NCBI RefSeq assembly: GCF_002157625.1
Contig: NZ_BDMM01000007.1
Coordinates: forward strand, 1-64,000
Origin: Brevundimonas sp. SH203
GTDB taxonomy: Bacteria; Pseudomonadota; Alphaproteobacteria; Caulobacterales; Caulobacteraceae
Length of the DNA stretch: 64,000 nt
Reading direction: 5' to 3'
The notes under the pieces: model-generated
What the model was told of the DNA's origin: nothing
Database searches by the model: none
Seen by the model: only the letters and a program-made list of their open reading frames with translations
In this document: in pieces, positions 44,043-54,560 of the stretch
Layout: each line of letters starts with the position of its first letter
Position numbering within the stretch: the stretch's first letter is position 1
Program-made: the position numbers and the translations under genes

Positions 44043-44680
44043 TCCTGATCGGTCTGACGGGCTCCATCGGCATGGGCAAGTCGACGACCACGGCCATGTT
44101 CGCCGACCGGGGCGCCGTGGTCTGGAACGCCGACGAAACGGTGCATCGGCTTTACGCCCCCGGCGGCGCGGCGGTCGATCTGGTCGGCGCCGCCTTCCCC
44201 GGCGTGGTGGCGGACGGCGCGGTGGACCGGGTGCGTTTAGCCGAGGCGCTGGGGCGCGACGAGACCGCCTTTCGCCGGCTGGAGGCCATCGTCCATCCGC
44301 TGGTCGCGGCGGGCCGCGTCGAGGATCTGGAGGCGGCGCGGGCGGCGGGCGTGCGTCTGGCCGTTCTGGATATTCCCCTGCTGTTCGAAACCGGCGGCGA
44401 CGCCGGGGTGGATGCGGTGGTGGTGGTCTCGGCCGATCCCGCCATTCAGGCCGAGCGGGTGCTGGCCCGTCCCGGCATGACGCGCGAACGGTTCGAGGCC
44501 ATTCTGGCGCGCCAGCTGCCCGATGCGGAAAAGCGCGCGCGCGCCGACTTCGTCATCGACACCGGCCGGGGTCTGGACGCCGCCCGAGCCCAGGTCGGCG
44601 CCGTGGTCGACACGGTGCTGAACCCGGCGTGGATATCTCCGCGTCGCGCTCTTTCGCCGGACGCCGAACGCCGCCATTAA
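44039..44680 (+). CDS. coaE: Dephospho-CoA kinase
   Basis: A 213-residue kinase for the last step of coenzyme A synthesis. The P-loop [12 protein letters not shown] is at residues 5-16; [14 protein letters not shown] and [10 protein letters not shown] match the family CoA-site segments. Starts at GTG 44039 overlapping the aroE stop. Full length, with a 15-residue C-terminal tail. Confidence 0.95.
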   Translation: MILIGLTGSIGMGKSTTTAMFADRGAVVWNADETVHRLYAPGGAAVDLVGAAFPGVVADGAVDRVRLAEALGRDETAFRRLEAIVHPLVAAGRVEDLEAARAAGVRLAVLDIPLLFETGGDAGVDAVVVVSADPAIQAERVLARPGMTRERFEAILARQLPDAEKRARADFVIDTGRGLDAARAQVGAVVDTVLNPAWISPRRALSPDAERRH

Positions 44681-44686
44681 GGGCGT

Positions 44687-45409
44687 ATGGCGCGCGAGAT
44701 CGTTCTGGACACCGAAACCACCGGCTTCGACCCCAAGACGGGCGACCGGCTGATCGAGGTCGGCTGTATAGAGATTCAGGACCTGCTGCCGACGGGCCGC
44801 ACCTTCCACCGCTTCGTCAATCCCGAGCGGCTGATCCCGCCCGACGCCATCCGCGTCCATGGCATCACCGACGAAAAGGTGAAGGATGCGCCCAAGTTCG
44901 CCGAGATCGCCGACGACCTGATCGAATTCATCGGCGACGCGCCGATGATCGCCCACAATGCGGCCTTCGACCGGAACTTCATCGATTTCGAATACAATCG
45001 CTGCGGCCGGCCGATCACGGGCGAGGCGCGCTGGATCGACACGCTGAAACTGGCCCAGAGCCGGTTTCCGGGCATGCCCAATTCGCTGGACGCCCTGTGC
45101 AAACGCTTCAAGGTGTCGCTGGTCGAGCGCACCCTGCACGGCGCCCTGATCGACGCCCGCCTGCTGGCCGAGGTGTATCTGGAGCTGCGTGGCGGCAAGG
45201 AACGGGTGCTGGACCTGTCGTCGGGTCCGGTCGGCCGGGGCCAGGGCGGGACGGTCCAGATCGCCGCCTACGGTCCTCGCCCTCGCCCCCTCGCCCCGCG
45301 CTCCACGCCCGAGGAACAGGCCGTCCACCTCGCCTTCCTGGCCAAGATGCTGAAGGACCGCACGCTGTGGGACGCCTACGGCCTGCCCGCCCAGAACGAC
45401 GCGGCCTAG
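44687..45409 (+). CDS. dnaQ: DNA polymerase III subunit epsilon
   Basis: A 240-residue 3'-5' proofreading exonuclease. ExoI DTETTGFD is at 7-14, ExoII HNAAFDRNFIDFE near 99-111, ExoIII LHGALIDARLLAEVY with the catalytic His. The tail past residue 180 should carry the clamp and alpha-subunit contacts. It is the last gene of the origin-proximal right operon and starts six bases after coaE. Confidence 0.95.
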   Translation: MAREIVLDTETTGFDPKTGDRLIEVGCIEIQDLLPTGRTFHRFVNPERLIPPDAIRVHGITDEKVKDAPKFAEIADDLIEFIGDAPMIAHNAAFDRNFIDFEYNRCGRPITGEARWIDTLKLAQSRFPGMPNSLDALCKRFKVSLVERTLHGALIDARLLAEVYLELRGGKERVLDLSSGPVGRGQGGTVQIAAYGPRPRPLAPRSTPEEQAVHLAFLAKMLKDRTLWDAYGLPAQNDAA

Positions 45410-45486
45410 ATAGTTCGGTATCGCTCAGTCAAAATGCGCTCAAGTCGTGAGCGACCGAGTCGCGAACGTATCGCCCCAGCATAAAT

Positions 45487-45514
45487 CTTGGGTTCAGGCC
45501 TGCCTGAACCCAAG
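45487..45514. terminator. Bidirectional terminator-like hairpin at the end of dapB
   Basis: CTTGGGTTCAGG (45487-45498) and CCTGAACCCAAG (45503-45514) are perfect 12-base inverted arms with a four-base loop. The dapB stop codon lies inside the left arm. It sits between the convergent dnaQ and dapB genes. T-runs on either side are poor, so it may work with Rho or mainly protect the RNA ends. Confidence 0.65.
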
Positions 45515-46243
45515 CACATCCTGCATGTCGTAGAGGCCGGGCCGACGGGTGCGGACCCAGGCGGCGGCGGCGACGGCGCCGCGCGCGAACAGCGAACGGT
45601 CGATGGCCGAATGGCTGAGGGTCAGGACCTCGTCCTCAGAGGCGAACAAAACGGTGTGTTCGCCCACGATGCCGCCGGCGCGGATCGAGGAGAAGCCGAT
45701 CTTGCCCGTCTCCCGCTCGCCCTGCACCCCGTCGTAGGGGGCGGTGCGCAGATCGGCCAGATCGGTGAACCGCCCCTCGGCCGCCGCCTCGCCCAGCATC
45801 AGGGCGGTGCCGGACGGGGAATCCACCTTGCGGCGATGGTGGGCCTCGGTGATCTCGATGTCCCAGTCGCGGGCGTCCAGACGCTGGGCCGCATGTTGGA
45901 CCAGGCCGATCAGGATGTTCACGCCCAGGGAGAAGTTGCCGCTCTTGACGATGGCGACCATCTCGGAAGCCTTCAGCAGGGCGGCCTCCTGCTCGGGCGT
46001 GAAGCCGGTCGAGCCGATGACCAGGGCCGGGCCGTTTTCCACCGCCGCCTTTTCGGCCAGGGAGACCGAGGCGTCCGGCGTCGAGAAGTCGATGATCACG
46101 TCGCACAGCGACAGGTCGGCGGTCTCCCCCCAGTCGAACCGGGCGGCGACCACCACGTCCTCGCGCGCATCCAGCACCTGGGACACCGCGCGGCCCATCC
46201 GGCCGCGATAGCCGGAGATGCCGGCGTGGAAGATTGCGCTCAA
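45494..46243 (-). CDS. dapB: 4-hydroxy-tetrahydrodipicolinate reductase
   Basis: A 249-residue NAD(P)H-dependent enzyme of lysine and peptidoglycan precursor synthesis. The nucleotide loop GYRGRMGRAV is near residues 11-20, DFSTP near 70, GSTGF, SGNFSLGVNIL, and the family signature EITEAHHRRKVDSPSGTAL. It starts with a four-base overlap with the dnaJ stop, so it is read from the dnaJ transcript toward the origin. Confidence 0.95.
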   Translation of the reverse strand: MSAIFHAGISGYRGRMGRAVSQVLDAREDVVVAARFDWGETADLSLCDVIIDFSTPDASVSLAEKAAVENGPALVIGSTGFTPEQEAALLKASEMVAIVKSGNFSLGVNILIGLVQHAAQRLDARDWDIEITEAHHRRKVDSPSGTALMLGEAAAEGRFTDLADLRTAPYDGVQGERETGKIGFSSIRAGGIVGEHTVLFASEDEVLTLSHSAIDRSLFARGAVAAAAWVRTRRPGLYDMQDVLGFRQA

Positions 46244-47445
46244 GCCGCGTTTTCTTTCGACCCGTCCGCGTCCTGATTGCCCAGGATGTCGGCCCAGAAA
46301 CGCTTCGCCTTTCCGGCGAAGCTGGAATTGCGGGGGTTTTGCCCTTCCCCGAACGACAGGGCAAGCTCTTCCAACAACTCACGCTGGCGCGCGGTCAGAT
46401 CGGTGGGCGTCTCGACGAACAGTTCGACCACCAGATCGCCGCGGTTGCGGCCGTTCAGATGGGGCATCCCCTTGCCCTTGATCCGCACGGTCTTGCCGGT
46501 CTGGGCGCCGGCGGGCACGGCGACGGAGGCCTTGCACTTGCCGTCGCAGGCCGAGGACACCAGGCAGGGGGCGTCGATCTCTCCGCCCAGGGCCGCCACC
46601 GTCATCGGCACCGGCACCGTGACCAACAGGTCCAGATTGTCGCGTTCGAACAGGTCGTGCGGCGTCACCGAGATGAAGACATACAGGTCGCCGCGCGGGC
46701 CGCCGCGCTGTCCCGCATCGCCCTCGCCCGACAGGCGGATGCGCGATCCGTCGTCCACGCCGGCGGGGATCTTCAGGTTCAGGGTGCGCGTCTTGCGCAC
46801 CTGGCCGTGACCGTGGCAGGTGGTGCAGGGATCGGCGATCATCTGGCCCTGGCCGTGGCAGCGGGGGCAGGTGCGTTCGACCTGGAAGAATCCGTTCGCC
46901 TGGCGCACCCGGCCCGCGCCGTTGCAGGTGGTGCAGGTGACGGGCTTGGTTCCCGGCTTGGCCCCCGACCCCTCGCAGGTGTCGCAGGTCAGGGTGGCGG
47001 GGATGTCCAGCGCGACCTCCTCGCCCTTGTAGGCCTGCTCCAGCGTGATCTCCAGGTCGTAGCGCAGGTCCGATCCGCGACGCGGCCCGCCCTGCTGGCC
47101 CCGGCCCTGACGCCCGCCGAAGGCGTCGCCGAACGCATCGCCGAAGACTTGGGAGAAGATGTCGTTGATGTCGGAGAAGCCCTGCTGGCCCTGGCCGAAC
47201 GGGTTTCCGCCGCCGCCGCCGCCATTGACGCCCGCATGGCCAAAGCGATCATAGGCCGCGCGCTTGTTGTCGTCCGACAGGACCGAATAGGCCTCGGAGA
47301 TCTCCTTGAACTGGGCCACCGAATCCTCGGAACCACCGTTGCGGTCGGGGTGGTGGATCATGGCCAGCTTGCGGTAGGCGGCCTTCAGGCCGGGCGCGTC
47401 GATCGTGCGTTCGACGCCCAGAATCTCGTAATAGTCACGCGCCAT
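46240..47445 (-). CDS. dnaJ: Co-chaperone DnaJ
   Basis: A 401-residue Hsp40. J domain with HPD in IHHPDRNGG (about residue 32), a Gly/Phe-rich linker with GGGGGGNPFGQGQQGF, four zinc-binding repeats (CDTCEGSG, CTTCNGAG, CPRCHGQG, CTTCHGHG) and a C-terminal substrate domain. It stimulates DnaK ATP hydrolysis. A terminator-like hairpin separates it from dnaK 174 bases upstream. Confidence 0.97.
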   Translation of the reverse strand: MARDYYEILGVERTIDAPGLKAAYRKLAMIHHPDRNGGSEDSVAQFKEISEAYSVLSDDNKRAAYDRFGHAGVNGGGGGGNPFGQGQQGFSDINDIFSQVFGDAFGDAFGGRQGRGQQGGPRRGSDLRYDLEITLEQAYKGEEVALDIPATLTCDTCEGSGAKPGTKPVTCTTCNGAGRVRQANGFFQVERTCPRCHGQGQMIADPCTTCHGHGQVRKTRTLNLKIPAGVDDGSRIRLSGEGDAGQRGGPRGDLYVFISVTPHDLFERDNLDLLVTVPVPMTVAALGGEIDAPCLVSSACDGKCKASVAVPAGAQTGKTVRIKGKGMPHLNGRNRGDLVVELFVETPTDLTARQRELLEELALSFGEGQNPRNSSFAGKAKRFWADILGNQDADGSKENAA

Positions 47446-47563
47446 CGGGCGTTCGTCCTCATACTTCCCCTGCCGGCTCCTTTTCGCCTCTGCGGGCGAC
47501 GGCGGAACTCCGGTGTCCCGGCTGACATGGGGGCCGGGACGAATGATGCAAGTTTCATGAAAA

Positions 47564-47593
47564 GACCCCGCCTATCGCAAGACAAGCGGGGCC
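47564..47593 (-). terminator. Hairpin terminator between dnaK and dnaJ
   Basis: On the minus strand GCGGGGTC follows GGCCCCGC with a 14-base loop, then CTTTTC. It would stop most dnaK transcripts before dnaJ and lower DnaJ relative to DnaK. Confidence 0.65.
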
Positions 47594-47619
47594 TTATCAT
47601 TTCAGCGACCTGTGGCGGA

Positions 47620-49527
<1,908 letters not shown>

Positions 49528-49667
49528 TGGCGTTCTTTGTCTCTCTCGTTCAGCGGGCGATGCGGCGGCCTTCGACGAAGCGCCGCGCGTGACCGCCCCC
49601 GGTTGGGTTGGCGTTGCAGAAGCCGGATAGCCCCAGTTTTCGCGGGGTTTCTCCGAAGCTGGCCCCG

Positions 49668-49697
49668 ATATGGGAAAATCCACCGGCCCCGCAAGGG
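49668..49697 (-). promoter_or_regulatory. Heat-shock (sigma-32) promoter for dnaK
   Basis: On the minus strand CCCTTGCGG (complement of 49689-49697) is followed 13 bases later by TCCCATAT (complement of 49668-49675). The -10 equals the sigma-32 CCCATNT consensus; the -35 has the CTTG core. It would start transcripts about 135 bases before dnaK. Confidence 0.7.
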
Positions 49698-49819
49698 CGA
49701 TGTGCGATTCCTTAGATTCGAAGAACGCTGAAATTTCGGGATGGCAGGGTGTTGTTCGTAGGGCATAAGGTCGGGACGGCGAGGTTCAGAGAGGCGTCGT
49801 CGAGGGAAGGGAAAACGTC

Positions 49820-50203
49820 ATGACCAAGCTGATGCTGAAAACCGCTGTCGCCCTGGCCGTTCTGGCGGGCGCCGGAACCGCCGTCGCCGCGCCGCCGTCT
49901 GCGCCCGCGACCCAGCCTGCGGCGACGCAATCGCGCGACGGCCATGATCGCCACGTCACCATCAAGAACCGGACGGGCTGGACCATGCTGCGCTTCTACG
50001 CCTCGGATTCACGCACCGACGACTGGGAAGAGGACATCCTGGGCGAAGACGTGCTGGAGGACGGTCAGAACGTCCGCATCAATATCGATGACGGTTCGGG
50101 CGCCTGCGTCTATGACTTCAAGGCCGAATTCACCAACGGCCAGGAGCTGACGCGGTCACGCATCAATGTCTGTGAGATCAGCGACTACACCTACACCCGC
50201 TGA
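49820..50203 (+). CDS. Periplasmic hypothetical protein (127 aa)
   Basis: A 127-residue exported protein; signal peptide to about AVAA-P (residue 24), then a Pro/Ala-rich linker. The folded part has NRTGWTMLRFYAS, DDWEEDILGEDVLEDGQNV and two cysteines (ACVYDF, NVCEI) probably in a disulfide. I recognise it as a recurrent periplasmic protein in Caulobacterales without known function. GGAAGGG precedes the ATG. It is divergent from dnaK and overlaps the AlkB gene. Confidence 0.72.
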   Translation: MTKLMLKTAVALAVLAGAGTAVAAPPSAPATQPAATQSRDGHDRHVTIKNRTGWTMLRFYASDSRTDDWEEDILGEDVLEDGQNVRINIDDGSGACVYDFKAEFTNGQELTRSRINVCEISDYTYTR

Positions 50204-50816
50204 GGTCGACACCGCCGTCGAAGGCTTTCGGCTGTGGCCTGGCGCACTCGATGCGGCGGGTCAGGCGGCGCTGGTCGCCGAGGTGTTCGCGCGGCTGCGG
50301 GACGCGCCCCCCTATCGGCCTGTCACGCCGGGCGGGCGGCCGTTCTCGGTCGAAATGAGCAATTTCGGGCCGCTGGGCTGGGTGTCGGACCGGGCGGGCT
50401 ATCGCTATCAGGCGACGCATCCCGGGACGGGCCATTCCTGGCCTGCGATCCCGGACGCGCTGCTGGATCTGTGGCGCGACACGGTGGACTGGCCCGAACC
50501 GCCCGACGCCTGTCTGGTCAATCTGTATCGCGACGGGGCCAGGATGGGCCTGCATCAGGATCGTGACGAAGCCGATCTCGGCGCGCCGGTCCTGTCGGTG
50601 TCGCTGGGCGACGCGGCCGTTTTCCGCATCGGCCCGGCCGAGGGCGGTCGCACGACCAGTCTCAGGCTGAACAGCGGCGACGTCTGCGCCCTGACGGGGC
50701 CGGCCCGCCTGGCGCGGCACGGGGTCGATCGCGTGCTGGCGGGCTCGTCGCGCCTGATCCCCGGCGGCGGGCGCCTGAACCTGACGCTGCGACGCGCTGG
50801 CCTCAATCCAGATTGA
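50166..50816 (+). CDS. alkB: AlkB-family 2-oxoglutarate dioxygenase
   Basis: A 216-residue Fe(II)/2OG oxygenase that removes methyl groups from 1-meA and 3-meC in nucleic acid. Iron ligands are H and D of LHQDRDEADLG (near residue 125) and the distal H in LARHGVDRV; 2OG is bound by the Arg of RLNLTLRRAG near the C-terminus. It begins at ATG 50166, 38 bases inside the preceding gene, with no clear ribosome site, so translation may be coupled. The start is uncertain. Its 3' end overlaps the convergent NfeF-like gene by 14 bases. Confidence 0.9.
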   Translation: MSVRSATTPTPAEVDTAVEGFRLWPGALDAAGQAALVAEVFARLRDAPPYRPVTPGGRPFSVEMSNFGPLGWVSDRAGYRYQATHPGTGHSWPAIPDALLDLWRDTVDWPEPPDACLVNLYRDGARMGLHQDRDEADLGAPVLSVSLGDAAVFRIGPAEGGRTTSLRLNSGDVCALTGPARLARHGVDRVLAGSSRLIPGGGRLNLTLRRAGLNPD

Positions 50817-51612
50817 TCTTTTCGCCGCCGGGTCCGCCCAGCCGCCAATAGCCGGCCGCCTTCATCGCCTTGGGCGAGAAACCGAGCGCCAGGATGCGGG
50901 CGCGCAGGGCCTTGGCCACGTCCGCCTCGGCGGCGATCCAGACATAGGCGTCGGCTGTATCGACCCCGGCCAGGGCCGTTTCGACCGCTGACAGCAGGGT
51001 ATCGGCCCGGCCGCGCGGGGCGCCGTCGCGCGTCGCCCAGGTCACGGCGACCTCGGCCCGGCTGTCCAGGTCCAGACGCGACGCCGCATCGGCGACCTCG
51101 ATCACCGCATGGGCGCGCACGCCCGCAGGCAACTCCTCCAGCCGGCGGGTGATGGCCGGGATCGCCGTCTCGTCGCCGATCAGCACATGGTCCGCGAAGT
51201 CGGTGGGCACGACGAAGGAGCCGCGCGGCCCGCCGATGCCCAGGAGCGAGCCGACCCGCGCCGCCATGGCCCATTCGGTCGCGGGTCCGCCGTGGCCGGT
51301 GGCGAAGTCCAGCGTCAGCCGGTTCGTCGCCGGGTCATGGGCGCGGGGCGTATAGTCGCGGGCGACCGGACGCGGTTCGGGAAAGATCGGCCCGTCCGGC
51401 CCCGCCACGGGCAGGATCGGCGTCTGCCCCTCGGCGGCGGGAAAGATCTTCACATGATCGTCGAACCCCAGGGAGACGAAGCCCGCCAGATCCGGTCCCT
51501 CCAGCACGATGCGCCGCAGATCGGGCGTCAGCTCCTGGATGGAGACGACGCTCAGGGTGCGGAATTTCAGATCGTGCCGCACCCGGCGCGTGAGGCGCGG
51601 GGCGTCGCTCAT
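50803..51612 (-). CDS. Siderophore-interacting ferric-chelate reductase, NfeF/ViuB-like
   Basis: A 269-residue SIP-family flavoprotein. The FAD-binding barrel includes HDLKFRTLSVVSIQELTPDLRRIVLEGPDL and RDYTPRAHD (RxYT motif), then GPRGSFVVP. The NAD(P)H-side domain has GDETAIPAITRRLEELP and WIAAEADVAKALR. It reduces ferric siderophores in the cytoplasm to release iron. It overlaps the PadR regulator gene by four bases; this order copies the E. coli yqjI-yqjH (nfeR-nfeF) pair. Confidence 0.9.
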   Translation of the reverse strand: MSDAPRLTRRVRHDLKFRTLSVVSIQELTPDLRRIVLEGPDLAGFVSLGFDDHVKIFPAAEGQTPILPVAGPDGPIFPEPRPVARDYTPRAHDPATNRLTLDFATGHGGPATEWAMAARVGSLLGIGGPRGSFVVPTDFADHVLIGDETAIPAITRRLEELPAGVRAHAVIEVADAASRLDLDSRAEVAVTWATRDGAPRGRADTLLSAVETALAGVDTADAYVWIAAEADVAKALRARILALGFSPKAMKAAGYWRLGGPGGEKINLD

Positions 51613-52250
51613 GCCTTTTCCACCTTGTCGGCGGCCTCGGCCAGGATGGCGGCGATGGCCTGGACCTGGGCCTCGGTCAGGGCGGTCTCACCCGTCAGCC
51701 GGGCGTGGATGGCGTGGCGCAGACGGCCGATGGCGTCGTGGATGACGGCGGGTCGCATGGCGCGGGCGGCGAACTTGTCCATCGTCGCCTCGGCCGCCTT
51801 CAGCACCTCTTCGTTTTCGGCCAGCATGGCGCGGCCGGCGCCGGTGATGGCGTACAGCTTCTTGCCGCCCTGGGCCTCGGACTCTAGCGCGCCCATTTCT
51901 TCCAGCAGGGTCAGGCTGGGATAGATGACGCCGGGGCTGGGCGAATAGGCGCCGCCCAGTTTGGTTTCGACCGCCTTGATCAGTTCGTAGCCGTGGCTGG
52001 GCTTTTCGGCGATCAGCGACAGCAGCACCCAGCGCAGCGTGCCGTGGTCGAACAGACGCCCGCCGCCGCGCCGGCCATGGCCGTGACCGCGTCCGCGCGC
52101 CTCGCGCCCTTCCCAGCCCGGGCCGAAGTCGGCGCGGTGCGGACCGCGCATCCCCCGCCCGAAGCCGTGACCGAAGGCGAAGCCGCCATGACGGCCGTGT
52201 TCGCCGCCGCAGTTATCGCGGCGTCCTCTGAAGATCCCCATGGATCGCAT
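51609..52250 (-). CDS. PadR-family regulator, NfeR/YqjI-like, with His/Gly/Arg-rich N-terminus
   Basis: A 213-residue regulator. Residues 1-65 are rich in His, Gly and Arg (HGRHGGFAFGHGFGRG; GRGHGHGRRGGG), as in E. coli YqjI, which senses nickel/iron. A PadR winged helix follows: LRWVLLSLIAEKPSHGYELIKAVE and YSPSPGVIYPSLTLLEE, then GGKKLYAITGAG. ATG at 52250 has AAGGAA upstream. It is coupled to the ferric-chelate reductase and preceded by a large AT-rich palindrome, its likely operator. Confidence 0.9.
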   Translation of the reverse strand: MRSMGIFRGRRDNCGGEHGRHGGFAFGHGFGRGMRGPHRADFGPGWEGREARGRGHGHGRRGGGRLFDHGTLRWVLLSLIAEKPSHGYELIKAVETKLGGAYSPSPGVIYPSLTLLEEMGALESEAQGGKKLYAITGAGRAMLAENEEVLKAAEATMDKFAARAMRPAVIHDAIGRLRHAIHARLTGETALTEAQVQAIAAILAEAADKVEKA

Positions 52251-52261
52251 GATCGATTCCT

Positions 52262-52309
52262 TTTCGATATATCTAATAACTAGGGTTTAGATATATCTGA
52301 ATATCGAAA
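52262..52309. promoter_or_regulatory. Palindromic operator upstream of the NfeR-like gene
   Basis: GATATATCTAA (52266-52276) and TTAGATATATC (52287-52297) are perfect 11-base inverted arms, ten bases apart. TTTCGATAT (52262-52270) and ATATCGAAA (52301-52309) form a further, offset inverted repeat. The site lies between the PadR gene and the divergent hydrolase gene and probably binds the PadR protein as several dimers. Confidence 0.75.
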
Positions 52310-52357
52310 TGCGCAAGGGGGCTGGTTTTCGCCTTCAAGCTGCGGCGTAAAGCGGGG

Positions 52358-53107
52358 ATGGACGATCTGAAGCGCCGCTGGGCCCGCCTCGAACCGCATG
52401 TGATTGTCGTGGGGCCGGACGACGACGCGCCGCGCCCGGCGGTCCTGCTGTTCCACGGCTGCGGCGGCCTGCGCGATCACCTGCCGCGCTATGCCGAGGT
52501 CGCCCGGGCGGCGGGCTGGCGCGCCTTCATCATCGATTCCTATGGACCGCGCGGCTGGGGGCGGGCCTTCACCCTGACGGCGGTCTGCACCGGCCTGTCG
52601 TTCCGGGGCTACGACCGCGCCGGCGACGTTCTGGCCGCCATCCAGGGCGTGTCGGCCCGGCCCGATGTCGATGCGAGCCGACTGGCCCTGGGCGGCTGGA
52701 GCCATGGCGGCTGGTCGATCATGGAGATGATGAGCGCCGCGCCCGCCCCGGGCGCCATGGGGGTGTCGAACCCCGGCGACGCCGACCTGTCGGGCGTGCG
52801 CGCCGTCTGGCTGATGTATCCCTATGTCGGGCCATTCGCCTTCAACCGGATGAAGCCGTGGCGGCATTGTCCGAAGGTTCTGGCCGTGACCTGCAAGCGG
52901 GATCACCTGACCACGGTGCGCAACGCCGAGCGGGTCAATGCGATGATCGGCGACTGCGGCGCCCAGGTCGAAAGCTGGATCGCCGCCGGGACCCACGCCT
53001 TCGACGAGCCCACCAACAACGGGCCGATGCGTCATGACCCGGAACTGACCCAAGAAGCCCTGCGTCGTTTCCGCGCCTTCCTGATCGACGCCGTCCCGAC
53101 CGTCTGA
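52358..53107 (+). CDS. Dienelactone-hydrolase-like alpha/beta hydrolase
   Basis: A 249-residue alpha/beta hydrolase of the dienelactone-hydrolase group. LLFHGCGGLRDHLPRYAEVARAAGW leads to the nucleophile GGWSHGGW (Ser near residue 116); CKRDHL has the Asp and GTHAFDE the His. No signal peptide. It is divergent from the NfeR-like gene; the palindrome between them might affect both. Substrate unknown. Confidence 0.82.
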   Translation: MDDLKRRWARLEPHVIVVGPDDDAPRPAVLLFHGCGGLRDHLPRYAEVARAAGWRAFIIDSYGPRGWGRAFTLTAVCTGLSFRGYDRAGDVLAAIQGVSARPDVDASRLALGGWSHGGWSIMEMMSAAPAPGAMGVSNPGDADLSGVRAVWLMYPYVGPFAFNRMKPWRHCPKVLAVTCKRDHLTTVRNAERVNAMIGDCGAQVESWIAAGTHAFDEPTNNGPMRHDPELTQEALRRFRAFLIDAVPTV

Positions 53108-53164
53108 AAAGAATCCTCGCCCGCCGCCTTGACGCGCGACCTATCACGTAACAATTGAAGTTGC

Positions 53165-53644
53165 ATGAAAAGGGATTCCCGCCTCTCCAACATTCTCCAC
53201 GCCCTGCTGCACATGGCGGAGCATCAGACCCGAACGGGCGCGCCCATGACCTCCGATCAGTTGGCCGTCTGTCTGTCGACCAATCCGGTGGTGGTGCGCC
53301 GGACCATGGCCGGCCTGCGTGAACAGGGGCTGGTCGTTTCCGAAAAAGGCCACGGCGGCGGCTGGCGACTGGCGCGGCCGCTGGATCGGGTCAGCCTGGG
53401 CCAGGTCAATGCGGCTTTGGGCGAACCCGGCCTGATCCCCGAGGCCCCGCCGGTCGAGGCCGAGGGCTGTCTGGTCGAGGCGGCGGTCAACGACGCCCTG
53501 GGCGAAACCTACGCCGCCGCCCGCGCCCTGCTGGTCGCCCGGCTGAATGAAATCACCCTGGCCGATCTGGCGGCGGACTTCTCGCGCCGCCTGGCCGAAC
53601 ACCCGAACAGAGACCTGCTCCATGTCCGCAGTCCAAAGTCCTGA
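53165..53644 (+). CDS. Rrf2-family regulator, YwnA-like
   Basis: A 159-residue Rrf2 regulator. The winged helix reads RLSNILHALLHMAEH, MTSDQLAVCLSTNPVVVRRTMAGLREQGLV and KGHGGGWRLARP. Only two cysteines are present (AVCLS, GCLVEA), too few and badly spaced for the Fe-S cluster of IscR, so it is of the thiol-sensing or cluster-free YwnA/HypR type. GTAACAATTGAAGTTGC just upstream may be its own operator. It is coupled to the flavoprotein gene, whose start overlaps it. Confidence 0.88.
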   Translation: MKRDSRLSNILHALLHMAEHQTRTGAPMTSDQLAVCLSTNPVVVRRTMAGLREQGLVVSEKGHGGGWRLARPLDRVSLGQVNAALGEPGLIPEAPPVEAEGCLVEAAVNDALGETYAAARALLVARLNEITLADLAADFSRRLAEHPNRDLLHVRSPKS

Positions 53645-54560
53645 CCTCATGCCTCACGACGCCCTGATCATCGGCGGCTCCTACGCCGGCCTGTCCGCCG
53701 CCCTGCAGCTGGTCCGGGCGCGCCGACGGGTGCTGGTCATAGACGACGGCCGGCCGCGCAATCGTTTCGCCGCCCGCGCCCATGGCGTCCTGGCCAACGA
53801 CGGCAGGCCCGGCGCCGAGATAGCCGCCGCCGCCCACGCCCAGGTCGCGGCCTATCCCACCGCCGCCTTCCGCAGGACCGAGGCCGTGGCCGTCGAACGG
53901 ATCGACGGCGGCTTCCAGGTCGCCTTCGCCGACGGAACCCGGACCACCGGGCGGCGGCTGTTGCTGTCGCATGGAGTGGAGGACGTGCCGGCCGATATTC
54001 CGGGGGTCAAGGAACGCTGGGGCCGCACCGCCCTGCATTGTCCGTGGTGCCACGGTTATGAGATCGGAGGCGGTCCCGTCGGCGTGCTGGGCTGGGGCGA
54101 TCATGCCGCGGCCTATGCCTCGACCGTCGCCGAATGGGGTCAGGCGACGCTGTTCCTGGGCCCGGACACGGTCCTGTCGCCCGAGGACGTCCGCCTGCTG
54201 CATCGACGTGGAGTGACTATCGAGACCACGCCCATCGCCCGGCTGGAGGGCGAGGCCCAGACCCTGACCGGCGTGCGTCTGGCCGACGGCCGGTTCGTGG
54301 TGCTGAAGGCCCTGTTCGTCGGCGCCAATGTGCGTATCGCCAGCCCCTTCGCGGAACATCTGGGATGCGAGATGACCGACACCCCCGTAGGGCGCGTGAT
54401 CAAGGTGGACGCCCAGCAGCAGACGACCCAGCCCGGCGTCTTCGCCGCCGGCGACCTGGCCCGGGCCGCCTCAAACATCACCCTGGCGACTTCGGACGGC
54501 ATGACCGCCGCCCACGCCCTATTCCGCTCGCTGATCGAGGAGGAGACGGCCGCCGCCTAA
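53622..54560 (+). CDS. Thioredoxin-reductase-like FAD oxidoreductase with CPWC
   Basis: A 312-residue flavoprotein of the TrxB fold. FAD-binding IIGGSYAGLSAALQL lies near residues 16-30, the redox pair CPWCHGYE near 145, the NAD(P) loop GVLGWGDHAAAYA, and the second FAD motif GVFAAGDLARA at the end. CPWC differs from the CATC of true thioredoxin reductase and is typical of a subgroup of unknown partner. ATG at 53622 (AGAGAC upstream) overlaps the Rrf2 gene by 23 bases; ATG at 53649 is the alternative. Probably under Rrf2 control. Confidence 0.87.
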   Translation: MSAVQSPDLMPHDALIIGGSYAGLSAALQLVRARRRVLVIDDGRPRNRFAARAHGVLANDGRPGAEIAAAAHAQVAAYPTAAFRRTEAVAVERIDGGFQVAFADGTRTTGRRLLLSHGVEDVPADIPGVKERWGRTALHCPWCHGYEIGGGPVGVLGWGDHAAAYASTVAEWGQATLFLGPDTVLSPEDVRLLHRRGVTIETTPIARLEGEAQTLTGVRLADGRFVVLKALFVGANVRIASPFAEHLGCEMTDTPVGRVIKVDAQQQTTQPGVFAAGDLARAASNITLATSDGMTAAHALFRSLIEEETAAA

